From GCA-2718035 sp964435285 (GTDB lineage: Bacteria; Bacteroidota; Bacteroidia; Flavobacteriales; TMED113), in the NCBI GenBank assembly GCA_964435285.1, contig CAYSYA010000018.1:1-6381 (forward strand): a stretch of DNA of 6,381 nucleotides. The letters are read 5' to 3'. Under the pieces are notes generated by a model that was given only the letters and a program-made list of their open reading frames with translations, was not told the DNA's origin and did no database searches. Numbering within the stretch: the first letter of the stretch is position 1; each line of letters opens with the position of its first letter. A program made the position numbers and the translations under genes. Shown here in pieces: positions 1 through 6,086 of this stretch.

Positions 1-1
1 T

Positions 2-175
2 GAAGAAGCACCTGCTGCTGAAGAGGCACCTCCCGCTGAAGAAGCACCTGCTACTGAAGAAGCACCTGCCGCTGAAGAAGCACCTGCCGCTGAAGAAGCA
101 CCTGCCGCTGAAGAAGCACCTGCTGCTGAAGAGGCACCTGCTGAAGAGGCACCTGCTGAAGAGGCACCTGCTGCT
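2..175 (+). repeat. In-frame 18-bp tandem repeat (EEAPAA hexapeptide)
   Basis: Ten consecutive units follow the pattern GAR-GAR-GCA-CCT-GCN-GCT. Units 1-7 (2-127) are 18 bp, units 8 and 9 (128-142, 143-157) are 15 bp with one Ala codon lost, and unit 10 (158-175) is 18 bp. Units 4-6 are identical at the nucleotide level, which suggests recent duplication by slippage or unequal exchange. Other units differ mostly at silent third positions (GAA/GAG, GCT/GCC), apart from one Ala to Pro (unit 2) and one Ala to Thr (unit 3). All length changes are multiples of three and preserve the frame. Confidence 0.95.
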
Positions 176-190
176 GAAGATGATAAATAA
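2..190 (+). CDS. rpsP: Ribosomal protein S16 C-terminal tail (partial, 5' end outside window)
   Basis: Only the last 62 codons are visible, in frame from base 2 to the TAA at 188-190. They encode a low-complexity acidic tail made of Glu-Glu-Ala-Pro-Ala-Ala units, ending Glu-Asp-Asp-Lys. No S16 core residues are present, so the call rests on two points: flavobacterial S16 proteins are known for Ala/Glu/Pro-rich extensions after the S16 fold, and rpsP commonly sits directly before rimM, as here (33 bp gap, same strand). S16 is a 30S assembly protein bound to 16S rRNA, and RimM acts on the same subunit. The tail is probably disordered and solvent exposed; its function is unknown. The visible part is much more GC-rich than its surroundings because of GCx, CCT and GAR codons. 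Another protein with an EAP-type tail cannot be excluded without the missing 5' part. Confidence 0.72.
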   Translation, partial: EEAPAAEEAPPAEEAPATEEAPAAEEAPAAEEAPAAEEAPAAEEAPAEEAPAEEAPAAEDDK

Positions 191-223
191 TAATAGCTAT
201 TAAAAAAACACAGTTATGTTATT

Positions 224-751
224 ATGGAAAAATCATCTTTATTCTACCTTGGCTATGTCTCAAAGAAAATAGGTTTCAGAGGAAAAATTTCCATCAAAAT
301 TGAAAATGGCTACCCAAATAGTTATTTAGATGTAGATTTTATATATGTTGAGATTGAAAATCAATTAATTCCATATAAAGTTGTTAATACTAATTCTAAG
401 AAAAATACTTTCTTAGAATTAAAGATTGATGGACTAGAGAATGAGGAAAAAATAAATCATCTGTTAAAAAAAAACATATTTTTAGACAAAAAATATTTAA
501 AAGTTGACACAGAAAAAACAAAATTTGATGAATTAGTTAATTTTTCTGCATATAACTCTAAAAAATTAATAGGATCAATTTCTGAAATATTAAGTTTAAA
601 TACGCAAAATTTAATGATAATTGAAACTGAAGAAAAAAAAGAAATTTTTATTCCTTTAGTTACAGATTTTATAAAGAAAGTAGATAAAAAAAATAGAATT
701 GTATTTTTTCAACTTCCAGATGGTTTAGTAGATTTGAATAATAATTCTTGA
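224..751 (+). CDS. rimM: Ribosome maturation factor RimM
   Basis: This 175-residue protein has the usual RimM length. RimM is a cytoplasmic factor that binds ribosomal protein S19 in the 30S head and helps late 16S rRNA maturation. The N-terminal RimM beta-barrel spans about residues 6-90 and opens with the family pattern FYLGYVSKKIGFRGKISIKI. The C-terminal PRC-barrel spans about 100-172. It shows the family line LIGSI, then IFIPLVTDFIKKVD, and ends with the LPDGLVDL variant of the common LPEGL(L/I)D(L/I) closure. The ATG at 224 fits the family N-terminus, and the leader is A-rich (A7 at about 203-209) with no Shine-Dalgarno, as usual in Bacteroidota. It lies 33 bp after the S16-like tail and is probably cotranscribed with it. 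A T8 run (754-761) after the stop has no strong hairpin before it. The next gene converges, with only 8 bp between stop codons. Confidence 0.93.
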   Translation: MEKSSLFYLGYVSKKIGFRGKISIKIENGYPNSYLDVDFIYVEIENQLIPYKVVNTNSKKNTFLELKIDGLENEEKINHLLKKNIFLDKKYLKVDTEKTKFDELVNFSAYNSKKLIGSISEILSLNTQNLMIIETEEKKEIFIPLVTDFIKKVDKKNRIVFFQLPDGLVDLNNNS

Positions 752-759
752 TGTTTTTT

Positions 760-2979
760 TTAGAAAGGCTTATATATAATACTTAAGAAGTTAGTTCTTC
801 CCCAGGAGATAGTTACATCCTCTTGATCATGAAATCCTTCCTGTATACCAGATTGAATACTTTTAACATCGAAAATATTTTTAAAACCAAATTTGATTGA
901 AGTATTAATTTTATAAAATTCCTTAGATAAACTAGCATTACATAAATTGTATGATTCTTGAAAAAAGGTTTCCAAAATACCTAATTCATTAAATCTCTCA
1001 TATTCGCTTTTAGATTTAAATTTCCAATTTAAATTAAAACCAAAACCGTACTCTTTTTCATAATAAGAATAAGATGCACTTAAATTTTGCTTCGGTCGTT
1101 TATAATCTAAAATATTATTTTTTACTATATAATTATTCCACATAAAATCAAAAGTATTTCTTTCACCTAGTTCACATTTTAATTTTAGGTTTAAACCATA
1201 ATATAAAGATTCATCTATGTTATAGTATGTATATTCATTTGAATTTTGAATTTGAGCTAAGCTAATTTGATTTTCTAAATCGTTTAAATAGAATTCACCA
1301 TTGAAGGATAAAAAATTATTGGCCTCTCTAATTGGAAAATAAGAAACTGAAGCTTGTAATGAATGAGATTTTTCAGCATCTAAATCTTGGTTACCTACTA
1401 TATTATGATTACTATCAATAAACTCTAAAAATAATTCCTTAATTGAAGGAGCTCTAAACCCTCTGGCGTAAGACGTCCTGATAGTTAGTTTAGGACTAAA
1501 ATCATACTTCAAGTAAAGCGAGGGTATTATTGGAGCTGAATAAATAGAATGATAGGGAATTCTGATGCCCAACTGAGTATTTAAATTATTTGTAATTTTC
1601 ATATTACTTTGAAAGAAAAAAGATTGCTCAAATACACTTGCATTTCCTTCTTTGATTTTTGGACCTTTAACTTCTTCGTAATTAAAATCTAATCCAATTT
1701 GAACCTTATAAATGTCCGAGCTAAATCTGTTATATTCTAATCTATTATAAAAACTACTAAATAAATCTTGTGAGTTATATTCTATACTTGTAGTTTGTTC
1801 TGAAGAATTATTTATTAAATCAATATAATATTGTTCTTTATTAAATTTTGTTGATGAATATGAGAATAAACTATTGATATTGTAAAAATCTGAATATCTG
1901 TTATATCTTAAATAATGAGTATTTCTAATAGTTGAATAATGATTATCTATCGCTGTTCCATCAAAAGGCGGAAAATTTTCATTACCTAAATCAATGATTT
2001 TTTCTTCAAAAATTGAACTTTTAAATTGAATTTTGTATCTGTCGTAATTATTTTCCCAATATATATCACCAAAGTTTTGTTTTTTAGGATTCCAATTCAT
2101 ACTTCTTTCATTTTCATTACCAATACCTAAAAAATCGTATGTTCCAATATTAAATTGAAAATTTTGATTATTAACAATTTTTCTAGAGTTAATGTTGAGC
2201 TGCGACAAACCAATATTTTCAAAATAACTATTAAAAGTTAGGTTGTCAGATTGAATTGTGTTTGTTATTAAATTAATAACCCCACCAGTTGAATTTGTTC
2301 CATAAGAAACTGCAGCAGGTCCTTTTAAAATTTCAACCCTATCTACATTTGATAAATTTACTTGACCAAGATCAATTTGGCCTCCTTTCCTTCCTAAAAT
2401 AGGAATACCATCAACTAAAATATTAACATTATTTCCATCCATGCCCTGTATGGATAAAGCGGATCCTAGAGACTGATCAAATTGAATATCAAATAAAGCT
2501 TGTGTATTTAACAAATCAACTAAGTTATTTGAAGCATTTTCCTGAATCTTTTTTTTAGAAATCAAAATAAAACTATTAACAGATTTATATACTGACTCTT
2601 CCCCAATTTGAGCAGTAACAACCACTTCATCAAGAGGTGTTTTAGATTTTTGTAAAGAAAGAAAAATTGTGTCTTTGTAATAACTTATGATGGTATCTAA
2701 AGTTGAGAAACTAATATGAGAGATATTAAGTCTGAAAGGGGCGTTGTTATCAATAAAAATAGTACCATTTTTAGTTGAGTAAATTCTTTTTTTAAACTTA
2801 GTTTCATTAGAGATAACTGTTCTTTCATCATCTTGATATAATTTAACCAAAGCTCCTGAAATTGACTTCTTTGTTTCAATATCAGTTAATTTAATTATTT
2901 GGGAATAACTATTAAAGTGAAAAAACCCAAGGCAAAACAAAAAAATAAAAGGGTGTATAAATATATTTTTTTTATTCAA
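760..2979 (-). CDS. TonB-dependent outer-membrane receptor, HmuR/heme-type
   Basis: A complete 739-residue TonB-dependent receptor. In order: signal peptide (about 1-26, ending NSYSQ); carboxypeptidase-regulatory-like domain (about 28-110); TonB-box-like DEVVVTAQ (117-124); plug (about 131-240) with the signatures LSIQGMDGNNVNILVDGIP, VDRVEILKGPAAVSYG and TGGVINLIT; then a 22-strand-type barrel ending in aromatic Phe. The barrel holds FRAP at 508-511, followed by His525 and NQDL at 530-533. This matches the FRAP-His-NPNL region of HmuR/HemR heme receptors, although FRAP-like boxes also occur in other siderophore and vitamin receptors. The start is TTG (2979-2977). An in-frame TAA lies immediately upstream and the next Met is residue 180, so TTG is the only start that keeps the signal peptide apart from other rare codons. 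It overlaps the HmuY-like stop by 8 bp, implying one transcript and coupled translation. Expected role: TonB-driven import of heme or a related iron compound. Confidence 0.9.
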   Translation of the reverse strand: MNKKNIFIHPFIFLFCLGFFHFNSYSQIIKLTDIETKKSISGALVKLYQDDERTVISNETKFKKRIYSTKNGTIFIDNNAPFRLNISHISFSTLDTIISYYKDTIFLSLQKSKTPLDEVVVTAQIGEESVYKSVNSFILISKKKIQENASNNLVDLLNTQALFDIQFDQSLGSALSIQGMDGNNVNILVDGIPILGRKGGQIDLGQVNLSNVDRVEILKGPAAVSYGTNSTGGVINLITNTIQSDNLTFNSYFENIGLSQLNINSRKIVNNQNFQFNIGTYDFLGIGNENERSMNWNPKKQNFGDIYWENNYDRYKIQFKSSIFEEKIIDLGNENFPPFDGTAIDNHYSTIRNTHYLRYNRYSDFYNINSLFSYSSTKFNKEQYYIDLINNSSEQTTSIEYNSQDLFSSFYNRLEYNRFSSDIYKVQIGLDFNYEEVKGPKIKEGNASVFEQSFFFQSNMKITNNLNTQLGIRIPYHSIYSAPIIPSLYLKYDFSPKLTIRTSYARGFRAPSIKELFLEFIDSNHNIVGNQDLDAEKSHSLQASVSYFPIREANNFLSFNGEFYLNDLENQISLAQIQNSNEYTYYNIDESLYYGLNLKLKCELGERNTFDFMWNNYIVKNNILDYKRPKQNLSASYSYYEKEYGFGFNLNWKFKSKSEYERFNELGILETFFQESYNLCNASLSKEFYKINTSIKFGFKNIFDVKSIQSGIQEGFHDQEDVTISWGRTNFLSIIYKPF

Positions 2980-4171
2980 TTATAATTTTTTTTACAAAAT
3001 TCATACTCTCATTTTCAAAATTTAATATGTAAACACCTTTTGAAAAATTTGTCAAATCAAAATTACAAAAATCAACACATTCTTTTGATAGAATTTTCTT
3101 TCCATTTAAATTAAAAATATTGATATTAAAATCATATGTTTCTGATTCCAAATTAAAAAACCCATTACTAGGATTAGGAAAAACTTTAATTGGTAATTTA
3201 TGATTTTCTAAAACAAAAATATCTGAAGAATCTATTTCCTCAACGTAAAAAGATAAATTTCCAAAAGATTGACCAGAAAAACTTTCAAAAACGATTTTGA
3301 ATAATTTTGTTTGATCTTGATTAAATATATAATAAGACAAGTCTGGCAAAACTACAAATGAACCATTATACTCTTTCCAATCATATCCTATGGTGTTTAT
3401 TTCATAATTAAAATTAGATATTTCAATTTCAGGAATTGTTTCAACAGAACCATTAAATTGATAAGTTAAATTATTGTTAGTCAAAACTCCAGTTACAATG
3501 TAAGGCATAGTGTCCTGATTCAAAGAAACATATTCTTCTTCATATCTACTAAATAAAAGATCCCAATTTTCCTTATCAGGTTCACGATCAATAATTAGAT
3601 TGTCATCTATAGAATAATAAATAAATTTTTTGTTTTGATAAGAATTAACATCAATATTTAATTCCTCTTCATTTGAACCATCGAGGTTAGCAACAGTAAA
3701 ATTAAATACTCCTAAATTAAAACTATTTATTCTTATTTTTTTTTGACCACCAGGATAGTCAATTATATAAATTTTTTCACCAATAATAGATTGCTCATCT
3801 TCTGTATATGTCCCCCATCCGCTATTTACATTATCTAAATAATTATTTATAAATGCACCTGTTTCCCAAAATAAATTACTATTTCTAATTTGTTGATAAT
3901 TAGATTCTAAAGATGTGATTTCTAACCAATTATCTAAGCTTTGTGATGCCTCATATAAGTTAACAGGTCCACCACTGTTTATTCTTATGTTTCCACTTGA
4001 AAGATCTGTTGAAAATGCTAATTCCCAATTATTTCTTTCTGGAAAACCAGTTATTCCGTCTTCAAATGAATAATAAATATCATATTCATATGAAACACCC
4101 ATACCAATTTGGATAATTTCTTGACAAAATATCGTGTTAATTGAGATAAAAAATAAGAGAAATATTTTCAT
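2972..4171 (-). CDS. HmuY-like surface protein (duplicated) with T9SS sorting domain
   Basis: 399 residues. A signal peptide (1-16, MKIFLLFFISINTIFC, then Gln) targets it to the periplasm. Two related beta-rich segments follow. The first (about 22-180) has YYSFED...P...NWELAFS (34-54) and IYIIDYPGGQKKIRI...ANLDGSNE (134-168). The second (about 182-312) has YYSIDD...P...NWDLLFS (185-208) and ends YKIVF-like KIVFESFSGQSFGNLSF (292-308). These patterns resemble HmuY-family hemophores. Residues 326-399 are a type A T9SS C-terminal domain: KVFPNPSNGFFNL, then a GKK turn, FSKGVYILNF and a basic end (VKKIIIE). The protein should therefore cross the outer membrane by T9SS, unlike the lipoprotein HmuY of Porphyromonas. 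The only histidine is His324, in the linker, so heme ligation by His is unlikely; Met24 or Met222 are possible alternatives. It precedes and overlaps the receptor gene, as hmuY precedes hmuR. The ligand is inferred, not shown. Confidence 0.78.
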   Translation of the reverse strand: MKIFLLFFISINTIFCQEIIQIGMGVSYEYDIYYSFEDGITGFPERNNWELAFSTDLSSGNIRINSGGPVNLYEASQSLDNWLEITSLESNYQQIRNSNLFWETGAFINNYLDNVNSGWGTYTEDEQSIIGEKIYIIDYPGGQKKIRINSFNLGVFNFTVANLDGSNEEELNIDVNSYQNKKFIYYSIDDNLIIDREPDKENWDLLFSRYEEEYVSLNQDTMPYIVTGVLTNNNLTYQFNGSVETIPEIEISNFNYEINTIGYDWKEYNGSFVVLPDLSYYIFNQDQTKLFKIVFESFSGQSFGNLSFYVEEIDSSDIFVLENHKLPIKVFPNPSNGFFNLESETYDFNINIFNLNGKKILSKECVDFCNFDLTNFSKGVYILNFENESMNFVKKIIIE

Positions 4172-4198
4172 TTTTAGTTTTATATAAAATTAGGCATT

Positions 4199-4227
4199 AA
4201 AAACTACAATACTAAGTTATTTTACAA
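4199..4227 (-). promoter_or_regulatory. Candidate Bacteroidota promoter for the HmuY-like gene
   Basis: Read on the minus strand, TTG (4227-4225) is followed after 18 bp by TAGTTTTT (4206-4199), one base off the -7 consensus TAnnTTTG. The spacing fits the primary-sigma promoter of Bacteroidota. The TTG lies inside the arm of the 45-bp palindrome, so a protein bound there would block the -33 region. The predicted leader is roughly 20-30 nt and A-rich. TAATTTTA at 4192-4185 is an alternative -7 with poorer spacing. In such AT-rich DNA, chance matches are common. Confidence 0.38.
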
Positions 4228-4265
4228 TTATTTATTTAGAATTATTCTAAATAAATAATTGTAAA
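4221..4265. promoter_or_regulatory. Perfect 45-bp palindrome with Fur-family-type 7-1-7 core (putative operator)
   Basis: Two exact 22-bp inverted arms (4221-4242 and 4244-4265) flank a single T at 4243. The core TTAGAAT-T-ATTCTAA (4236-4250) has the 7-1-7 geometry known for Fur-superfamily boxes (Fur TGATAAT-n-ATTATCA, PerR TTATAAT-n-ATTATAA). It sits 50 bp upstream of the HmuY-like ATG and overlaps its inferred -33 element, while the PAS-prenyltransferase start is 147 bp away. Both flanking genes point outward, so a terminator is not expected, and no U-run follows. The symmetry is directly seen; binding by Fur, PerR, Zur or a DtxR-type regulator is inferred from the motif and the heme-type genes it faces. 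Confidence 0.6.
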
Positions 4266-4329
4266 TATTTCAACACAAAACAATTAAAAATAACAGATGA
4301 AATTATATTATAAATAATATTTTGAATAA

Positions 4330-4347
4330 TTTTTTTTTAAAAAAAAA
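4330..4347. other. T9A9 tract in the divergent intergenic region
   Basis: Nine T (4330-4338) followed by nine A (4339-4347) form a self-complementary AT block about 65 bp before the PAS-prenyltransferase start. The flanks AATA and TATT extend the symmetry, with one unpaired A. It could act as an UP-like or easily melted element. The rest of 4172-4412 is AT-rich sequence with no coding potential that I can support. Confidence 0.3.
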
Positions 4348-4365
4348 TATTAAAAAATATAGTAA

Positions 4366-4388
4366 TTTGTTGGGGTTTTATATATTCG
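4366..4388 (+). promoter_or_regulatory. Candidate promoter for the PAS-prenyltransferase gene
   Basis: TATATTCG (4381-4388) is one base off the TAnnTTTG -7 element. Upstream TTTG (4366-4369) and TTG (4370-4372) are the only -33-like bases nearby, but their spacing of 8-11 bp is shorter than usual, so the -33 assignment is weak. An A-rich leader with an A10-type run (about 4399-4408) precedes the ATG at 4413, typical of Bacteroidota translation starts without a Shine-Dalgarno sequence. Confidence 0.3.
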
Positions 4389-4412
4389 TAATTCAAATAA
4401 AAAAAAAACATC

Positions 4413-5732
4413 ATGAAAAGTACAATAACATGCGATATGGAAGGCGTAATTGAAACAATGAATGAAGGCGCTGAAAAAATATTTGGATACAAAAAAGAAG
4501 AATTAATTGGAAAAAAGAGAGTTTCTATTTTCTCCCCTGGTGAAATAGTTCTTCAAAACGTTGCAGGATGGCTTGATACAGCTGTAAAAAAAGGAGAATA
4601 CAGTGGTGAAACGTACTTTGTGCACAAAAATGGAGAAAAAATAAATGCAAAAATTAGAATTACACCAACTTTTGCTAATGGAAAAGAGAACCCTCAAACT
4701 GGATATTGTGGTGTAACTGAAGTAATCGAAAAAGATGTAGTTGTGCCAATCAAATTTTCTACTAAAATGATAAAAGGTTTAGCTATAACAAGAATGCCAT
4801 TTACCTCAGCATCGCTATTGCCAATTTTTGTTGTTGGAGCATACTTTTTAGGGCAAGGAGATGTAGCTGTATCTTGGTCTGTATTTGGTTTAACATTATT
4901 AGGTATATTATTAGCACATTTAGGTGTTAATGTATTTAATGACTACTTTGACGGAAAAGACGGTACAGACGAGGCAAATACTGAATATTTTCAACAAGTG
5001 TCAGGAGGAAGTAGAGCAATTGAATTAGGACTTATTACTTTAAATGGAACTAGAAAGCTTGGGATTATTCTAACTCTACTAGCAATGGTAATAGGTGGCA
5101 TTATTTTAATGCAGGTACACCCAGCTAATTTCTCAGATGTAATTCAATTTGCATTAGCTGGTTTATTTCTAGGTTTCTTTTACACTGCAAGACCATTAAG
5201 GTTAGTTGCAAGAAGAGGACTTGGAGAAATTACTATTTTTCTTTGTTTTGGGCCACTTTTAACAATGGGTACTGGACTTGCTATGATACAGGGCGATGCA
5301 AATTTTTTAGAATATGGAATGCATATTGTAAATCTTTCGCTACTTGGAGTCCCATTAGGACTTCTAACTACCAATATATTACTGATCAATGAGTTTCCTG
5401 ATATGAAAAGTGATGCAAAAACAGGAAAAAATCATCTTGTAGTTACTTTTGGAAAAAAAATAAGCAGATGGATATATCTTTTGTTTTTATTATTAGCAGT
5501 TAGTTCGTCATATTTTGCATATGTTTGGATGCAAAATACATCTCTTTTAATTCCAACGTTATTTTGTCTATTATTTGGCCTCAGTATATTTAAACATATA
5601 CTTAAACACTACGATAAAAGAACACTAGTTGATGCGAATTGGAAAACAATTGGACTACAGGCTTTGTACTCAATTATCTTATGTATTTGTTTAATTTGGG
5701 GAGATAATATAACTGGAGTATTAGGACTTTGA
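4413..5732 (+). CDS. PAS sensor domain fused to UbiA/MenA-family prenyltransferase
   Basis: One 439-residue reading frame joins two modules. Residues about 3-108 form a PAS/S-box domain: ITCDMEGVIETMNEGAEKIF, GYKKEELIGK, W53 in AGWLDTAVKKGEYSGE, and HKNGEKINAKI, ending in GYCGVTEVIE. It begins directly at the first beta strand. Residues about 113-435 are a nine-helix UbiA-superfamily membrane prenyltransferase. It has the first Asp-rich motif NDYFDGKDGTD (176-186), YTARPLRL...RRGLGEI (257-273), and the second motif NEFPDMKSD (326-334) followed by GKNHLVV. All Mg-diphosphate-binding Asp residues are intact, so it should be active. The layout resembles MenA (dihydroxynaphthoate prenyltransferase), but the acceptor is uncertain. 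No LOV Cys motif (NCRFLQ) is seen, and I can assign no cofactor. Met119 (ATG at 4767) is where stand-alone enzymes usually start, so a short 321-residue form is possible. The 3' end overlaps the DUF423 gene by 12 bp. Confidence 0.88.
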   Translation: MKSTITCDMEGVIETMNEGAEKIFGYKKEELIGKKRVSIFSPGEIVLQNVAGWLDTAVKKGEYSGETYFVHKNGEKINAKIRITPTFANGKENPQTGYCGVTEVIEKDVVVPIKFSTKMIKGLAITRMPFTSASLLPIFVVGAYFLGQGDVAVSWSVFGLTLLGILLAHLGVNVFNDYFDGKDGTDEANTEYFQQVSGGSRAIELGLITLNGTRKLGIILTLLAMVIGGIILMQVHPANFSDVIQFALAGLFLGFFYTARPLRLVARRGLGEITIFLCFGPLLTMGTGLAMIQGDANFLEYGMHIVNLSLLGVPLGLLTTNILLINEFPDMKSDAKTGKNHLVVTFGKKISRWIYLLFLLLAVSSSYFAYVWMQNTSLLIPTLFCLLFGLSIFKHILKHYDKRTLVDANWKTIGLQALYSIILCICLIWGDNITGVLGL

Positions 5733-6086
5733 TTTAAATCCTAAATAAAGAGTAATAAATGAAAATGCTAAAAGCAAACCTCCAATGGGTGTAATTGCAC
5801 CAAGCCATCTTAAATTTGTGACACTAAGTAAATACAGCGAACCTGAAAAAATAATTATTCCAAAAAAAGAGGTATAAAAAGCTATTTTATAATATTTGAA
5901 TTTTAAATATTGTTCTAAAATTCCAATAGCAAATATTAAAAAAACAGAGTAAAAATGATAAGAAGATGCTGTTTTATAAATGTTATTAGCAGCTTGTTCT
6001 AAATTTAAAACATGAGCACCAAAAGCTCCCATTAAAACAGCTAAAAAACCTAAAACACAAGCGGTTAAAAAAATATTTTTTTGCAT
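5721..6086 (-). CDS. DUF423 family membrane protein (YgdD-like)
   Basis: 121 residues, the normal length for this family of small inner-membrane proteins of unknown function. Four hydrophobic helices are visible at about 5-25, 44-59, 67-87 and 95-116. Family hallmarks are GAFGAH (20-25), YHFYS (43-47), SGSLYLL (81-87) and ITPIGGLLLAF (98-108). The ATG at 6086-6084 shares its A with the TAA stop of the upstream 56-codon gene, giving a TAATG junction that implies translational coupling. The 3' end runs antisense into the last 12 bp of the PAS-prenyltransferase gene, so neither gene has room for a private intergenic terminator. The role is not known; the family identification is firm. Confidence 0.9.
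   Translation of the reverse strand: MQKNIFLTACVLGFLAVLMGAFGAHVLNLEQAANNIYKTASSYHFYSVFLIFAIGILEQYLKFKYYKIAFYTSFFGIIIFSGSLYLLSVTNLRWLGAITPIGGLLLAFSFITLYLGFKSKS

Noticed and set aside
1..175. CRISPR array or integration repeat at the left edge
   Set aside because: Units are contiguous with no spacers, and length changes keep the reading frame; it is a coding tandem repeat.
191..202. 12-bp palindrome TAATAGCTATTA between the S16-like gene and rimM
   Set aside because: The stem would be only about 4 bp and AT-rich, followed by A7 rather than T on the coding strand; not a credible terminator or operator.
730..761. Possible terminator after rimM (GAAT-AATA-ATTC then T8)
   Set aside because: The 4-bp AT-rich stem is too weak and is separated from the T-run; kept only as a remark in the rimM entry.
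2697..2879. 60-codon minus-strand open frame inside the receptor gene
   Set aside because: It lies out of frame within the well-supported receptor coding sequence and its translation shows no family pattern; a shadow frame.
3955..4171. HmuY-like protein as a lipoprotein
   Set aside because: Cys16 follows Ile-Phe rather than a lipobox small residue, and the C-terminal T9SS domain gives a different surface route.
4221..4265. Reading the 45-bp palindrome as a bidirectional transcription terminator
   Set aside because: Both adjacent genes start here and read outward, the stem is almost entirely A/T, and no T-run follows either arm.
4503..4697. 64-codon minus-strand open frame opposite the PAS domain
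   Set aside because: Antisense to a clear PAS coding region, with no leader or neighbour support; explained by codon bias of the real gene.
4413..4770. PAS domain as a separate gene joined to UbiA by an assembly error
   Set aside because: The frame runs through the linker without stop, start signals or a change in base composition. An error cannot be excluded from one sequence, but nothing seen supports it.
5180..5389. 69-codon minus-strand open frame opposite the prenyltransferase
   Set aside because: Antisense to conserved UbiA motifs and without recognisable features.
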